From positions 1 through 64,000 of the forward strand of contig CAMLLU010000008.1 of NCBI GenBank assembly GCA_946480925.1: 64,000 nucleotides of DNA, in the 5' to 3' direction. Under the pieces are notes generated by a model that was not told the DNA's origin, ran no database searches, and worked only from the letters and a program-made list of their open reading frames with translations. Position numbers and translations under genes: made by a program. The DNA is from an uncultured Rivibacter sp. GTDB lineage: Bacteria > Pseudomonadota > Gammaproteobacteria > Burkholderiales > Burkholderiaceae. Positions 7,845 to 16,858 of this stretch are shown here, in pieces; positions within the stretch are counted from its first letter, which is position 1, and each line of letters opens with the position of its first letter.

Positions 7845-8063
7845 ATGAGCATCAGCGCCATCAACGTACGCAACCAGTTCCGCGGCAAGGTCCGCGAAAT
7901 CATCGAAGGCCCCGTCGTTTCAGAGATCGACGTCGAAACGCCGGCCGGGCTCGTCGTCACCTCGGTCATCACCACGCGCTCCGTCAAGGAGCTCGGCCTC
8001 AAGGTGGGCAAGGACGTGATCGCCCTGGTCAAGTCCACCGAGGTGTCGATCGCCACGCTATGA
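7845..8063 (+). CDS. Molbindin-like (Mop/TOBE domain) molybdopterin-binding protein
   Basis: A 72-residue single Mop (TOBE) domain: SINVRNQFRGKV-type start (here ISAINVRNQFRGKVREI), central VVTSVITTRSVKELGL, and the conserved GKDVIALVKSTEV end. Such stand-alone domains assemble into rings that bind molybdate, tungstate or similar oxyanions in the cytoplasm as storage or buffering proteins. The ATG at 7845 gives the normal family length. The stop overlaps the next start (ATGA), so it is probably co-translated with the hydrolase. Its position just ahead of the sulfate uptake genes is notable because the oxyanions are chemically similar. Confidence 0.9.
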   Translation: MSISAINVRNQFRGKVREIIEGPVVSEIDVETPAGLVVTSVITTRSVKELGLKVGKDVIALVKSTEVSIATL

Positions 8064-8659
8064 GCAGCCTGCCCATCCGCGTGCTCGTCGTGCCGGGCCT
8101 GCACGGCAGCGGGCCCGATCACTGGCAGAGCTGGCTGCAGGGCCACTACCGCCACGCGGTGCGCGTGGAGCAGCAGGACTGGGCCTCGCCCGACGTGGAC
8201 CGCTGGGCCGAGCGCGTTGCCGCCACGCTGCGGCGGCAGCGGCCGGCCCGCTGGGTGGCCGTGGCGCACAGCTTCGGCTGCCTGGCCCTGGCGCGTTACG
8301 TGGCACTGCAGCAGCCACGCGGTGATGCGCTACCCGTGTGCGCCGCCGTGCTGGTGGCGCCGGCCGAGCCAGACAAGTTCGGCGTCTCGGGTTCGCTGCC
8401 TTCGAGCCCGCTGCCGCTGGCCTCGGCGCTGGTGGGCAGCCGCAACGACCCCTGGATGCGGCTCGAACGGGCCCGCGAATGGGCCGGCTACTGGGGCAGC
8501 CAGTTCATCGACATGGGCCATGCCGGGCACATCAACCCCGCCTCGGGCTTCGGCCCCTGGCCGGGCGGCAAGGCGCTGGTGGAGCGGCGCATCCAGGTGC
8601 TGCAGCGCGAGCGCCGTTTCGAGCTGGCGCATCCGGCGGAGTGGTCGTTCGCGGTCTGA
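8060..8659 (+). CDS. RBBP9/YdeN family alpha/beta hydrolase
   Basis: A 199-residue small serine hydrolase of the RBBP9/YdeN family. The N-terminus VLVVPGLHGSGPDHWQSW is typical, the nucleophile is the Ser in VAHSFG, the acid is the Asp in SRNDPW, and the base is the His in GHAGHIN. The substrate of bacterial members is largely unknown. It starts inside the stop of the mop gene and ends about 105 bp before the first sulfate-binding protein. It may be the tail of the mop transcript. Confidence 0.87.
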   Translation: MSSLPIRVLVVPGLHGSGPDHWQSWLQGHYRHAVRVEQQDWASPDVDRWAERVAATLRRQRPARWVAVAHSFGCLALARYVALQQPRGDALPVCAAVLVAPAEPDKFGVSGSLPSSPLPLASALVGSRNDPWMRLERAREWAGYWGSQFIDMGHAGHINPASGFGPWPGGKALVERRIQVLQRERRFELAHPAEWSFAV

Positions 8660-8669
8660 CCTCGTACGG

Positions 8670-8734
8670 AAACCGCATATCCATCGCCGTTTTCATTCGT
8701 TCGCGGCAGATGGCCTGCTTCCTAGCATCTGCGG
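8670..8734 (+). promoter_or_regulatory. Putative CysB-controlled promoter of the first sulfate-binding protein gene
   Basis: The 55 bp from CGCATA (8674) to GCAT (8728) align without gaps to 9848-9902 ahead of the second sulfate-binding gene. Conservation is patchy, with near-identical islands CGCATAnCnATCG, TCAnTnGTTCG and CCTAnnAT at constant spacing. Two paralogous sulfur genes sharing such islands suggests activator sites followed by a -10-like CCTAGCAT. The assignment to CysB is inference. Confidence 0.55.
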
Positions 8735-8764
8735 CACACCCTCATTTCCAGCCACGACAACATC

Positions 8765-9781
8765 ATGACGACCGCTTCCCGCCTCTTGCGCCACACGCTG
8801 GCCGCCCTGGCCTTGGCCGCCGCCGCCGGTGCCACGCTCGCCAAGGACGTCTCGCTGCTCAACGTGTCCTACGACCCGACCCGCGAGCTCTACCAGGAAT
8901 ACAACGCCGCCTTCGCCAAGTACTGGAAGGGCAAGACCGGCGACAACGTCACCGTCAAGCAGTCGCACGGCGGCTCGGGCAAGCAGGCCCGCTCGGTGAT
9001 CGACGGCATCGACTCCGACGTGGTGACGCTGGCCCTTGCCTACGACATCGACGAAGTGGCCGCCAAGGCCAGGCTGCTGCCGGCCGACTGGCAGAAGCGC
9101 CTGCCGCACAACAGCTCGCCGTACACGTCCACCTACATCTTCCTGGTGCGCAAGGGCAACCCGAAGGGCATCAAGGACTGGGGCGATCTCGTGAAGCCCG
9201 GCGTGTCGGTCGTCACCGCCAACCCCAAGACATCCGGCGGCGCGCGCTGGGGCTACCTGGCCGCCTACGGCTGGGCACTCAAGCAGCCCGGCGGCAACGA
9301 AGCGAAGGCCAAGGAATTCGTGAGCAAGCTGTTCGGCAACGTGCCGGTGCTCGACTCGGGCGCGCGCGGCTCGACGGTGACCTTTGCCGAGCGCGGCATC
9401 GGCGACGTGCTGCTGGCCTGGGAGAACGAGGCCCACCTGTCGCTCAAGGAGTTCGGCGCCGACAAGTTCGACATCGTCTACCCGCCCAGCAGCATCCTGG
9501 CCGAGCCCCCGGTAGCGGTGGTCGACAAGGTGGTCGACAAGAAAGGCACCCGCGCCGTGGCCCAGGCCTACCTCGAATACCTCTACACACCCGAAGGCCA
9601 GGAGATCGCGGCGAAGAATTTCTACCGTCCGATCGATGCCAAGGTGGCTGCCAAGTACGCCAGGCAGTTCCCGGCAGTGAAGCTGTTCACCATCGACGAC
9701 ACCTTTGGTGGCTGGGCCAAGGCACAGAAGACCCACTTTGCCGACGGTGGCGTGTTCGACCAGATCTATACGAAGAAGTAA
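8765..9781 (+). CDS. sbp: Periplasmic sulfate-binding protein, paralogue 1
   Basis: A 338-residue solute-binding protein with a Sec signal peptide (about residues 1-26, ending in GATLA). Sulfate/thiosulfate-binding family motifs are [31 protein letters not shown], the [12 protein letters not shown] stretch and [11 protein letters not shown]. It captures sulfate in the periplasm for the CysTWA ATP-binding-cassette transporter encoded just downstream. The C-terminal [22 protein letters not shown] is also typical (shortened here to its parts FGGW and GGVFDQIY). A strong terminator follows the gene, so it is at least partly transcribed separately. CysP (thiosulfate) is the alternative name; sequence alone does not separate them. 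Confidence 0.92.
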   Translation: MTTASRLLRHTLAALALAAAAGATLAKDVSLLNVSYDPTRELYQEYNAAFAKYWKGKTGDNVTVKQSHGGSGKQARSVIDGIDSDVVTLALAYDIDEVAAKARLLPADWQKRLPHNSSPYTSTYIFLVRKGNPKGIKDWGDLVKPGVSVVTANPKTSGGARWGYLAAYGWALKQPGGNEAKAKEFVSKLFGNVPVLDSGARGSTVTFAERGIGDVLLAWENEAHLSLKEFGADKFDIVYPPSSILAEPPVAVVDKVVDKKGTRAVAQAYLEYLYTPEGQEIAAKNFYRPIDAKVAAKYARQFPAVKLFTIDDTFGGWAKAQKTHFADGGVFDQIYTKK

Positions 9782-9797
9782 GCGAGCCCCAACCACC

Positions 9798-9837
9798 CCC
9801 GACGCGCGCCGGTGACCCCGGCACGCGTCGGGTCTTT
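9798..9837 (+). terminator. Rho-independent terminator after the first sulfate-binding gene
   Basis: CCCGACGCG (9798-9806) pairs with CGCGTCGGG (9824-9832), with an inner CCGG/CCGG pairing, and TCTTT follows at once. It sits 17 bp after the stop codon and separates this gene from its paralogue. Confidence 0.8.
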
Positions 9838-9843
9838 GCTCGC

Positions 9844-9902
9844 AAAACGCATAACGATCGAACAAATCAGTTGTTCGGCGTTGAATAGCGCTTGCCTACG
9901 AT
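9844..9902 (+). promoter_or_regulatory. Putative CysB-controlled promoter of the second sulfate-binding gene and cysTWA
   Basis: Counterpart of the block at 8670-8734: CGCATAACGATCG, TCAGTTGTTCG and CCTACGAT occur at identical spacing. It lies just after a terminator and 47-100 bp ahead of the chosen ATG, which is where an independent operon promoter is needed. Confidence 0.55.
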
Positions 9903-9948
9903 GCGGGGCTCATCCATTTCCGGCCGCCCGTCTGCGGGCCGAAACACC

Positions 9949-10971
9949 ATGGTCTCCTCCTCCCGCCGCTTCCTGCTTTCCGGCCTGGCCGCTGCCGGCC
10001 TCGGCCTTGCACTCGTCGCTCCCGCGGCCCATGCGGGCCCCACGCTGCTGAACGTGAGCTACGACGTCGCGCGCGAGTTCTACAAGGACATCAACCCCGC
10101 CTTCGCGCGCCAGTGGAAGCAGCAGACCGGCGAAGACCTCACGCTCAACCAATCGCACGGCGGCTCGAGCAAGCAGGCCCGCGCGGTGCTCGACGGGCTC
10201 GAGGCCGACGTGGTGACGATGAACCAGTCGAGCGACATCGACGTGCTGGCCACGCGCGGCAAGTTGCTGCCCGAAGACTGGGCCAAGCGCCTGCCCAACA
10301 ACTCCGCGCCCACCACCTCGGTCACCGTGATCCTGGTGCGCAAGGGCAACCCGAAGAAGATCGTCGACTGGGCCGACCTGGCCAAGCCCGGCGTGAGCGT
10401 CGTCATTCCCAACCCCAAGATCACCGGCAACGGCCGCTACACCTACGTGGCTGCGTGGGGCTCGGTCATCAAGGCCGGCGGCAAGCCCGAGCAGGCGCGC
10501 GAGCTGGTGAAGAAGATCTTCGCCAACGTGCCCGTGTTCGACGGCGGCGGCCGCGCGGCCACCACCACTTTTGCCCAGCGCCAGATCGGTGATGCGCTGG
10601 CCACCTTCGAGTCCGAGGTCAACCTCATCAAGGCCGAGTTCGGCGACAACTTCGACGTGGTGTATCCCAAGTCCACCATCCTGGCCGAGAACCCGGTGAG
10701 CGTGGTCGACAGGGTGGTCGACAAGAAGGGCACCCGCAAGCAGGCCGAAGCGTGGCTCAAGTTCCTGTGGACCGACGAGGCGCAGGAGATCGCCGCCAGG
10801 CACCAGCTGCGCCCGCGCTCGCCCGCCCTGCTGGCCAAGTACGCGAAGGACTTCCCCAAGGTCAACACCTTCACCATCGACGAAGTGTTCGGCGGCTGGA
10901 CCAAGACCCAGAAGGAGCACTTCGACGACGGCGCGATCTACGACCAGATCCTGGCCTCCGGCAAGCGCTGA
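9949..10971 (+). CDS. Periplasmic sulfate-binding protein, paralogue 2
   Basis: A 340-residue sulfate-binding protein, clearly paralogous to the previous one (LLNVSYDVAREFY, LNQSHGGSSKQARAVLDG, RKGNPKKIVDW, FGGWTKTQKEHF). The ATG at 9949 yields a compact signal peptide (SSRRFLLSGLAAAGLGLA, ending in AHA). An in-frame TTG at 9892 would add 19 residues with no signal-like sequence, so it is less likely. The stop is 21 bp before cysT and no terminator intervenes, so this paralogue, not the first, is the operon-linked binding protein. The two copies may differ in ligand (sulfate, thiosulfate, molybdate) or in affinity. Confidence 0.92.
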   Translation: MVSSSRRFLLSGLAAAGLGLALVAPAAHAGPTLLNVSYDVAREFYKDINPAFARQWKQQTGEDLTLNQSHGGSSKQARAVLDGLEADVVTMNQSSDIDVLATRGKLLPEDWAKRLPNNSAPTTSVTVILVRKGNPKKIVDWADLAKPGVSVVIPNPKITGNGRYTYVAAWGSVIKAGGKPEQARELVKKIFANVPVFDGGGRAATTTFAQRQIGDALATFESEVNLIKAEFGDNFDVVYPKSTILAENPVSVVDRVVDKKGTRKQAEAWLKFLWTDEAQEIAARHQLRPRSPALLAKYAKDFPKVNTFTIDEVFGGWTKTQKEHFDDGAIYDQILASGKR

Positions 10972-10992
10972 TCACGACAAGGCAGGCTGGCC

Positions 10993-11838
10993 ATGATCTT
11001 TTCAAGGGCGCTGCTGCGCAGGCACAGCGTGCTGCCGGGCTTCGACCTGGCGCTCGGCTTCACGCTGCTGTACCTGTGCCTCATCGTGCTGGTGCCGCTG
11101 TCGGCGGCCTTCCTGAAGACCGCCACGATGACGTGGCCCGCCTTCTGGGAGGCGGTGGCCTCGCCGCGCGTGGTGGCCTCCTACCGGCTCACCTTCGGCG
11201 CCTCGTTCGCGGCCGCGTTGCTCAACGCCTTCTTCGGGCTCGTCGTGGCCTGGGTGCTGGTGCGTTATGACTTCCCCGGCCGCCGGTTGATCGATGCGCT
11301 GGTGGACCTGCCGTTCGCGCTGCCCACCGCGGTGGCCGGCATCGCGCTCACCGCGCTGTATTCGGCCAACGGCTGGATCGGCCAGTACTTCGCGATGCTG
11401 GGCATCAAGGTCGCGTTCACGCCACTGGGCGTGTTCGTCGCGCTCACCTTCATCGGCCTGCCCTTCGTCGTGCGCACCCTGCAGCCGGTGCTCGAAGACC
11501 TGTCGAAAGAATTGGAAGAAGCCGCCGCCACGCTGGGCGCGAGCCGCTGGCAGACCTTCACCCGGGTGATCTTCCCCATCCTCACGCCGGCGCTGCTCAC
11601 CGGCTTTGCGCTGGCCTTCGCGCGGGCACTGGGTGAATACGGCTCGGTGATCTTCATCGCCGGCAACCTGCCCATGGTGTCGGAGATCACGCCGCTGCTC
11701 ATCATCACCAAGCTCGAGCAGTACGACTACGCAGGCGCCACCGCCATCGCGGTGGTCATGCTGGTGGCTTCGTTCGTCCTGCTGTTGCTGATCAATGCGC
11801 TGCAGGCGTGGACTCGCCGGCGCCAGGGTGGCGTTTAG
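10993..11838 (+). CDS. cysT: Sulfate ABC transporter permease CysT (CysU)
   Basis: A 281-residue inner-membrane permease with about six hydrophobic segments, the first being LGFTLLYLCLIVLVPLSA. The cytoplasmic EAA-type coupling loop is EEAAATLGASRWQTFTRVIFP, given here as its parts EEAAATLGA and FTRVIFP. It forms the transmembrane channel with CysW; CysA drives it. The start ATG lies 21 bp after the binding-protein stop. A ~125-bp gap holding a dispersed GC-rich repeat separates it from cysW, which is unusual because these genes normally abut. Confidence 0.95.
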   Translation: MIFSRALLRRHSVLPGFDLALGFTLLYLCLIVLVPLSAAFLKTATMTWPAFWEAVASPRVVASYRLTFGASFAAALLNAFFGLVVAWVLVRYDFPGRRLIDALVDLPFALPTAVAGIALTALYSANGWIGQYFAMLGIKVAFTPLGVFVALTFIGLPFVVRTLQPVLEDLSKELEEAAATLGASRWQTFTRVIFPILTPALLTGFALAFARALGEYGSVIFIAGNLPMVSEITPLLIITKLEQYDYAGATAIAVVMLVASFVLLLLINALQAWTRRRQGGV

Positions 11839-11842
11839 GAAT

Positions 11843-11922
11843 GGCCCACCCCCGTAACGCCTTCGGCGCTCCCCCTCAAGGGGGCGACCCCAGCGGACCG
11901 GCAAAGCCGGATCCGCGGCGCC
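11843..11922. repeat. Dispersed intergenic repeat, copy A (inside the cysT-cysW gap)
   Basis: An ~80-bp GC-rich element starting CCCACCCCCGTAACGCC. It contains the small palindromes CCCCCTCAAGGGGG and CCGGCAAAGCCGG. Its reverse complement recurs at 18824-18902 with minor changes. Elements of this kind are abundant between genes in Burkholderiales chromosomes. The hairpins may end or stabilise transcripts. Confidence 0.85.
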
Positions 11923-11962
11923 CGCTGGGTTGCAGCGGCGCGCTTCAAAGCGACATCGAACG

Positions 11963-12856
11963 ATGAGTACCACGACCTTGCCATCGCCCACAGTGGCCGC
12001 GCCACCACTGGCTCCCAGCAAGCCTGCAACCACCGAACCGGCCTGGGTGCGCCGCGCGCTCATCGCGGTGGCGCTGCTGTTCCTCACGCTGTTCCTCTTC
12101 GTGCCGCTGATCGCGGTGTTCGTCGAGGCCTTCAAGAAGGGCTGGGGCGTCTACGTCGCCGCCATCGTGGAGCCCGATGCACTGTCGGCCATCAAGCTCA
12201 CGCTCATCACGGCCGCCATCGCGGTGCCGATGAACCTCGTATTCGGCGTGGCCGCAGCATGGACGATCGCGAAGTTCGACTTCCGCGGCAAGAACATCCT
12301 GCTCACGCTGATCGACCTGCCGTTCTCGGTGTCGCCTGTGATCTCGGGCCTCATCTACGTGCTGGTGTTCGGCCTGCAGGGCTGGCTGGGCGAGTGGCTG
12401 CGCGACCACGACCTCAAGATCATTTTCGCGGTGCCCGGCATCGTGCTGGCCACCGTGTTCGTCACCTTCCCGTTCGTCGCGCGCGAGCTGATCCCGCTGA
12501 TGCAGGCGCAGGGGCAGGAACAGGAAGAAGCCGCCCGCGTGCTCGGCGCCTCGGGCTGGCAGATGTTCTGGCGCGTCACGCTGCCCAACATCAAGTGGGC
12601 GCTGCTGTACGGCGTGATCCTGTGCAACGCGCGGGCGATGGGCGAGTTCGGCGCGGTGTCGGTGGTGTCCGGCCACATCCGCGGCCAGACCAACACGATG
12701 CCGCTGCACATCGAGATCCTCTACAACGAGTACCAGTTCGCCGCGGCGTTTGCGGTGGCTTCGCTGCTGGCCCTGCTGGCGCTGGTGACGCTCGTGTTGA
12801 AGTTCCTCGTCGAGCGACGGGTGAACGCAGTGAAGGAATTGGCTCATGAGCATTGA
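11963..12856 (+). CDS. cysW: Sulfate ABC transporter permease CysW
   Basis: A 297-residue permease paralogous to CysT, with a ~30-residue Pro/Thr-rich cytoplasmic N-terminus and about six transmembrane segments (first [18 protein letters not shown]). The EAA loop is [18 protein letters not shown], and the [13 protein letters not shown] segment is typical of CysW. The ATG at 11963 follows the dispersed repeat. The stop overlaps cysA by 11 bp, implying coupled translation. Confidence 0.95.
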   Translation: MSTTTLPSPTVAAPPLAPSKPATTEPAWVRRALIAVALLFLTLFLFVPLIAVFVEAFKKGWGVYVAAIVEPDALSAIKLTLITAAIAVPMNLVFGVAAAWTIAKFDFRGKNILLTLIDLPFSVSPVISGLIYVLVFGLQGWLGEWLRDHDLKIIFAVPGIVLATVFVTFPFVARELIPLMQAQGQEQEEAARVLGASGWQMFWRVTLPNIKWALLYGVILCNARAMGEFGAVSVVSGHIRGQTNTMPLHIEILYNEYQFAAAFAVASLLALLALVTLVLKFLVERRVNAVKELAHEH

Positions 12857-13916
12857 AGTCCGCAACCTGAACAAGAAGTTCGGGAACACGGTTGTCTGCG
12901 ACAACCTCAACCTGTCGCTGCCCAGCGGCGAACTCGTTGCGCTGCTCGGCCCTTCCGGCTCAGGCAAGACCACGCTGCTGCGCATCATTGCCGGGCTCGA
13001 AGTGCCCGACAGCGGCACCGTGCACTTCCACGGTGAAGACGCCACGCGTACCGATGTGCGCGAGCGCCAGGTGGGCTTCGTGTTCCAGCACTACGCCCTC
13101 TTCGGCCACATGAGCATCTTCGAGAACGTGGCCTTCGGCCTGCGTGTGCGGCCCAAGGCCACGCGGCCTTCGGAAGCCGAGATCAAGAAGCGCGTGATGG
13201 AGCTGCTCGAGCTCGTGCAGCTCGACTGGATCGCAGACCGCTTTCCGCACCAGCTCTCGGGCGGCCAGCGCCAGCGCATCGCGTTGGCCCGTGCGCTGGC
13301 CGTGCAGCCCAAGGTGCTGTTGCTCGACGAGCCCTTCGGCGCGCTCGACGCCAAGGTGCGCAAGGAACTGCGCCGCTGGCTGCGCCGCCTGCACGACGAG
13401 GTGCACGTGACCAGCGTGTTCGTCACGCACGACCAGGAAGAGGCCATGGAAGTGGCCGACCGCATCGTCGTGATGAACCACGGCCGCATCGAGCAGGACG
13501 GCCCGCCCGACCAGGTGTACGACCACCCGGCTTCACCCTTCGTGCTGCAGTTCCTCGGCGACGTGAACCTGTTCCATGGCCGCCTGGGCCACGCACCCGG
13601 CGGTGCTGCGGCAAGCAAGGGCGAGGTGAGCTACGTGCGCCCGCACGAGTTGCAGGTGCTGGGCCGTGCCGAAGAAGGCACGCTGCCGGTGACGCTTTCG
13701 CAAACGCTCACGGTCGGCCCGCAGACGCGCCTGGAGTTCAAGCGCGTGGACGACGGCAGCTATGTCGACGTGGAACTGCCGCGCACCGAGTACAACGCGC
13801 TGCGCGAACAGCTGGGCCTGCAGACCGGCAGCACCGTGTACTTGAAGCCGCGCAAGCTGACGCGCTTTGCGCAAGGCGCGGCGGAAGAACAGAACGATCC
13901 GGCTGCGATGATTTGA
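12846..13916 (+). CDS. cysA: Sulfate/thiosulfate ABC transporter ATP-binding protein CysA
   Basis: A 356-residue ABC ATPase: Walker [10 protein letters not shown] at residues 35-43, Q-loop FVFQHYALF, signature LSGGQRQR, Walker [13 protein letters not shown] and H-loop [10 protein letters not shown]. The C-terminal third is the CysA/TOBE-like regulatory region. It powers sulfate import through CysT/CysW. Overlap with cysW supports one operon (binding protein 2-cysT-cysW-cysA). The next gene is on the opposite strand and converges. Confidence 0.96.
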   Translation: MSIEVRNLNKKFGNTVVCDNLNLSLPSGELVALLGPSGSGKTTLLRIIAGLEVPDSGTVHFHGEDATRTDVRERQVGFVFQHYALFGHMSIFENVAFGLRVRPKATRPSEAEIKKRVMELLELVQLDWIADRFPHQLSGGQRQRIALARALAVQPKVLLLDEPFGALDAKVRKELRRWLRRLHDEVHVTSVFVTHDQEEAMEVADRIVVMNHGRIEQDGPPDQVYDHPASPFVLQFLGDVNLFHGRLGHAPGGAAASKGEVSYVRPHELQVLGRAEEGTLPVTLSQTLTVGPQTRLEFKRVDDGSYVDVELPRTEYNALREQLGLQTGSTVYLKPRKLTRFAQGAAEEQNDPAAMI

Positions 13917-14021
13917 GGTGTGCAGGGAGGTGCTCTGCCGAGACCTGACGTTCGCTGGATCAGGATGCGCGTGGAGAACGACAGGTGCCGCGTCGTCTCC
14001 TGGTGGGGACGGCCCACTGCT

Positions 14022-15176
14022 TTACTCGCTGTCGCTGAAGTCCGGCTCCACTTCGATGCCGTCAACCGAATAGCTTCCGCGTGCAATGTCCGTGTCGACG
14101 TTCCACTCCTCTGGCCCCTTGTCGAGCTGGACCTCTGTGCAGGTCAGGAACGCCTCGACATCTACCTCTCTTGGAACCGTGCAGCTGTCGCCCCCGACTC
14201 CTACCTCGTCGCGATCGATTGAGTCCCAGACGAAGAACTCGAAGCTCACTTGCACATCTACTGTTAGATGTGCTGCCAACTCGACGATCCAGGTGTTCGG
14301 ATCACCCTCAACGGGCCAAACATTCGTAGCCTCGGTCGCCAGTTCATATCCGGTGAGGTCGGTGTTATAGACCTCTGCCTCCACACGGCCGGAGCTCCAG
14401 TAGATCTCGCTCGCATCCCACTCAGCGTTGGCTAGGTGCTGCTGAAGTGCCTCTGTGACCTGGGCCCTCAATGCCGACTCTTTGTCGTTGACCGCTGCCA
14501 GGATCTTTGCCTTCAGCGCTTCCGCATGTTCGCTAGTCGCGGCAAAGAGCGCGGCGAGCTCGTCCACGGTCTTGACGGCATACAGCCGCTCGGACTGCTC
14601 CGCATAAGCCGCCCAACCCCCGTCAGCGGATGCGACGATGCCCAGCGTATTGTTTTCATCTGCATGTCGCTCGAGCAGGAGCAGGGACGTAGCGTCTGGG
14701 AATTCGGACTTCTTGTCCTGCCGCTTTCCGAACGGCGCACCATCTTCGAAATACAGCCTGAAGAGCTCGGGCGCGAGTTCTTCACCTGAGATTTTGAGAA
14801 CTCCGCCGCGGCAGCGCTCGGCATATGCCTGTACTTGGCCTCGGAAGCGCGCAGCAGCAGCCTGGCCTGCTTCTAGCGCGGCAAAAGACTGATCTATGGG
14901 CGCGAGCGGGAGGTCAGCCAAGCGTTTCAGATTGTCGGAGGCCGTGGTGAACTGCTGAATGGCCTTTTGGACGGGCTGCATGCGGTGCCGGACGATCTCC
15001 TCTGAGACGACTTCGGTGAGCTGCAGCTGCATGGTGGCAGGCAACTGCTTTGGAAGCTGGTTGAGGGCACCTGCGTCAAAGTTGTAGCTCGCGGCCTGGA
15101 TCAGGTCGGTGTCAATGGAGAAGAACGAAACATCGCCCTGCCAGAGCTGGGCCGCGGTGGGGAGACCTTTAGGCAT
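14022..15176 (-). CDS. PIN-like domain protein (DUF4935-like), second gene of the cassette
   Basis: A 384-residue protein. The first ~190 residues have a PIN-nuclease layout: FFSIDTDLIQAA with early acidic residues, EVVSEEIVRHR, FPDATSLLLLERHA, and VASADGGWAAYA, whose spaced Asp/Glu could bind a metal for RNA or DNA cleavage. This order matches the DUF4935 PIN family. The remaining ~190 residues are an unrecognised domain rich in Glu, Asp and Val. I chose the ATG at 15176 with an AAGGA ribosome site; an in-frame TTG upstream would add 13 residues. It follows the TIGR04141-like gene after 53 bp on the same strand. Base composition is visibly less GC-rich than the flanks. Catalysis is untested. 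Confidence 0.65.
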   Translation of the reverse strand: MPKGLPTAAQLWQGDVSFFSIDTDLIQAASYNFDAGALNQLPKQLPATMQLQLTEVVSEEIVRHRMQPVQKAIQQFTTASDNLKRLADLPLAPIDQSFAALEAGQAAAARFRGQVQAYAERCRGGVLKISGEELAPELFRLYFEDGAPFGKRQDKKSEFPDATSLLLLERHADENNTLGIVASADGGWAAYAEQSERLYAVKTVDELAALFAATSEHAEALKAKILAAVNDKESALRAQVTEALQQHLANAEWDASEIYWSSGRVEAEVYNTDLTGYELATEATNVWPVEGDPNTWIVELAAHLTVDVQVSFEFFVWDSIDRDEVGVGGDSCTVPREVDVEAFLTCTEVQLDKGPEEWNVDTDIARGSYSVDGIEVEPDFSDSE

Positions 15177-15229
15177 GAGCTGTGGTCCTTGGAGCTGTGG
15201 TGGCAACGAGTACAAAAGGAAGGGCTGAG

Positions 15230-16858
15230 CTAAGCGCTCTTCCGCCGCCGGTTCGCGGGTATCTTTGTCGTCTTGGAATAGGCATCGCTGACGGCGATCT
15301 TTAGCAACTCCACCTTGTAGCCGTAGCCCCTCAGCATCTTGCGCGTGTTGTTCAGGTTCACACGTGAGAAGAACGGCAGGTGCAGGCCGTCGCTGTCATC
15401 GTCGCTGATAACGGCGTACACGACCGTGAACTCATCCGACGCTGGTCTCGCGTCGACCTTTATCAGCTCTGAGAAGGGGGCCTGCAAGGACGAGCGGACC
15501 TTGTCTCGAAAGGTCGAGTCGATCTGCATGAGCTGGCCGGAAACGAAGCCTTGGGCAAAGAGGTGGCTGAAGACGCTGGACTTGCCATAGATCTTCACAT
15601 GGATCAGCTCGCGGTCGACGGATAGCAAATCGCAGACTTCTACTTGACCACGGCCGCCGCCGTGTGCGATCGGCTTCGCGTCGAGCAGCGCATAGCGGGT
15701 TGGCTCAGTTGCGGCTAGTGCTTCGTTGTAGGCACCTTCTCCGCCACCACAGTACTCCGGGAACGCCAGCGAGGAGAACGGGATGGCGGCGAACTCCATG
15801 TCTGTACGTTCGACGAATCCAGGCGCGACGTTGAACCAGCTTCCATCATTGAGGATGTACTTGCTCCCGCCCAGGTTGACCTCGGCATAGAGGCATTTGA
15901 AAACCGCCCACTGCTTGAAGACCTTCTGGTGGTCCGCGTCCGCGCAAGACACCTTCCTCGCTTTAAGCAGGTCGAGCGTGATCGGGGTGCCAAGTTTGAG
16001 CGACTTGCGGAAGCCGTCCCAGTTGATGTCGGGATGAAGCTCGTTCTTTCCGTGCGTGTACATGAAGCCCTTGACCATCGTCCAGTCGACAATCTCGGGG
16101 ATGGATAGCCATAGACCTCGAAAGTCCCCGGCTCTTAGCTTGGCGTCCAGAGCCGCTTCAAGGTTCTCGCGTACCTCGGCGCTTTTGGTCATGGAAACGT
16201 TGTTGACCCACTGATACTCCTTCTCGCTCAGATCAGCTTCAAACGCCGCCCGGTATTCCTTCAGCAAGAACGGCAGGTCAGACAGGTTCATCTTGACAGA
16301 CACAGATAGCGCGTCGCTTCCAGTCATCCTGCTGCCAATGCCTTTCTTTAAGGGCGAGCCGACGATGGCCTTGAGCATGTCTTGCTCGATATCCAGGCCG
16401 AACTGATCAGGGGTGGTCTCTTGGCCGGACTGAATGCGCGAATGGCTTTGGATGGCGTCGAGGGACTGGAGGTCGACACACCGAAAGGTCTTGGGATCGA
16501 CAGAGTTCAGCGCACACAGCAGCCCAAAGCGCTCCTCGTGGACATCATCGCGAAGAAGGAAGCGGCCGCCTTGCCCAAACGCCAGGACGAAGGCACGGTC
16601 GTCAATCTTGATGAAGAGCGCGGCGGCCACGCCACGCGTCGCCAAGTCCAACGGGTCGACAAACTCACTGAAGAGTGCTGACCACTTCGGCGGCATGGGT
16701 GGCGTTGTCTTGACGAAGAGCTGTGCGTCGCCGTAGCCGGCAATCGGGATCTTTACCTCCCGAGTGCAATCCTCGACCTTGAGCACTTGGTTGCTCGACG
16801 AGAACGATGGCTTGATCAGGAAAACGTTTAGCTGATGAACTTTCCTCTTTTCTTTCAT
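15230..16858 (-). CDS. TIGR04141/DUF6119-like sporadically distributed protein, first gene of the cassette
   Basis: A 542-residue protein resembling the TIGR04141 (DUF6119) family of patchily distributed ~550-residue proteins. Supporting features are the N-terminal KVHQLNVFLIKPSF, FGLLCALNSVDPKTF, a GRFLLRDD stretch and a C-terminal GLHLPFFSRVNLNNTR. The molecular function of the family is not established; its scattered occurrence and mobile-island contexts suggest defence or stress. The ATG at 16858 has a very strong ribosome site (GGAGGAGGTGAA). It is followed after 53 bp by a PIN-like protein, forming a two-gene unit that may pair a sensor with a nuclease. Lower GC than neighbours suggests horizontal transfer. 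Confidence 0.68.
   Translation of the reverse strand: MKEKRKVHQLNVFLIKPSFSSSNQVLKVEDCTREVKIPIAGYGDAQLFVKTTPPMPPKWSALFSEFVDPLDLATRGVAAALFIKIDDRAFVLAFGQGGRFLLRDDVHEERFGLLCALNSVDPKTFRCVDLQSLDAIQSHSRIQSGQETTPDQFGLDIEQDMLKAIVGSPLKKGIGSRMTGSDALSVSVKMNLSDLPFLLKEYRAAFEADLSEKEYQWVNNVSMTKSAEVRENLEAALDAKLRAGDFRGLWLSIPEIVDWTMVKGFMYTHGKNELHPDINWDGFRKSLKLGTPITLDLLKARKVSCADADHQKVFKQWAVFKCLYAEVNLGGSKYILNDGSWFNVAPGFVERTDMEFAAIPFSSLAFPEYCGGGEGAYNEALAATEPTRYALLDAKPIAHGGGRGQVEVCDLLSVDRELIHVKIYGKSSVFSHLFAQGFVSGQLMQIDSTFRDKVRSSLQAPFSELIKVDARPASDEFTVVYAVISDDDSDGLHLPFFSRVNLNNTRKMLRGYGYKVELLKIAVSDAYSKTTKIPANRRRKSA

Noticed and set aside
9892..9948. TTG start extending the second sulfate-binding protein by 19 residues.
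   Set aside because: The extension lies over the putative promoter and spoils the signal peptide; the ATG at 9949 gives a normal leader.
14022..16858. Prophage or integrative element.
   Set aside because: No integrase, transposase, tRNA or flanking direct repeat was found, so only a transfer-like cassette can be claimed.
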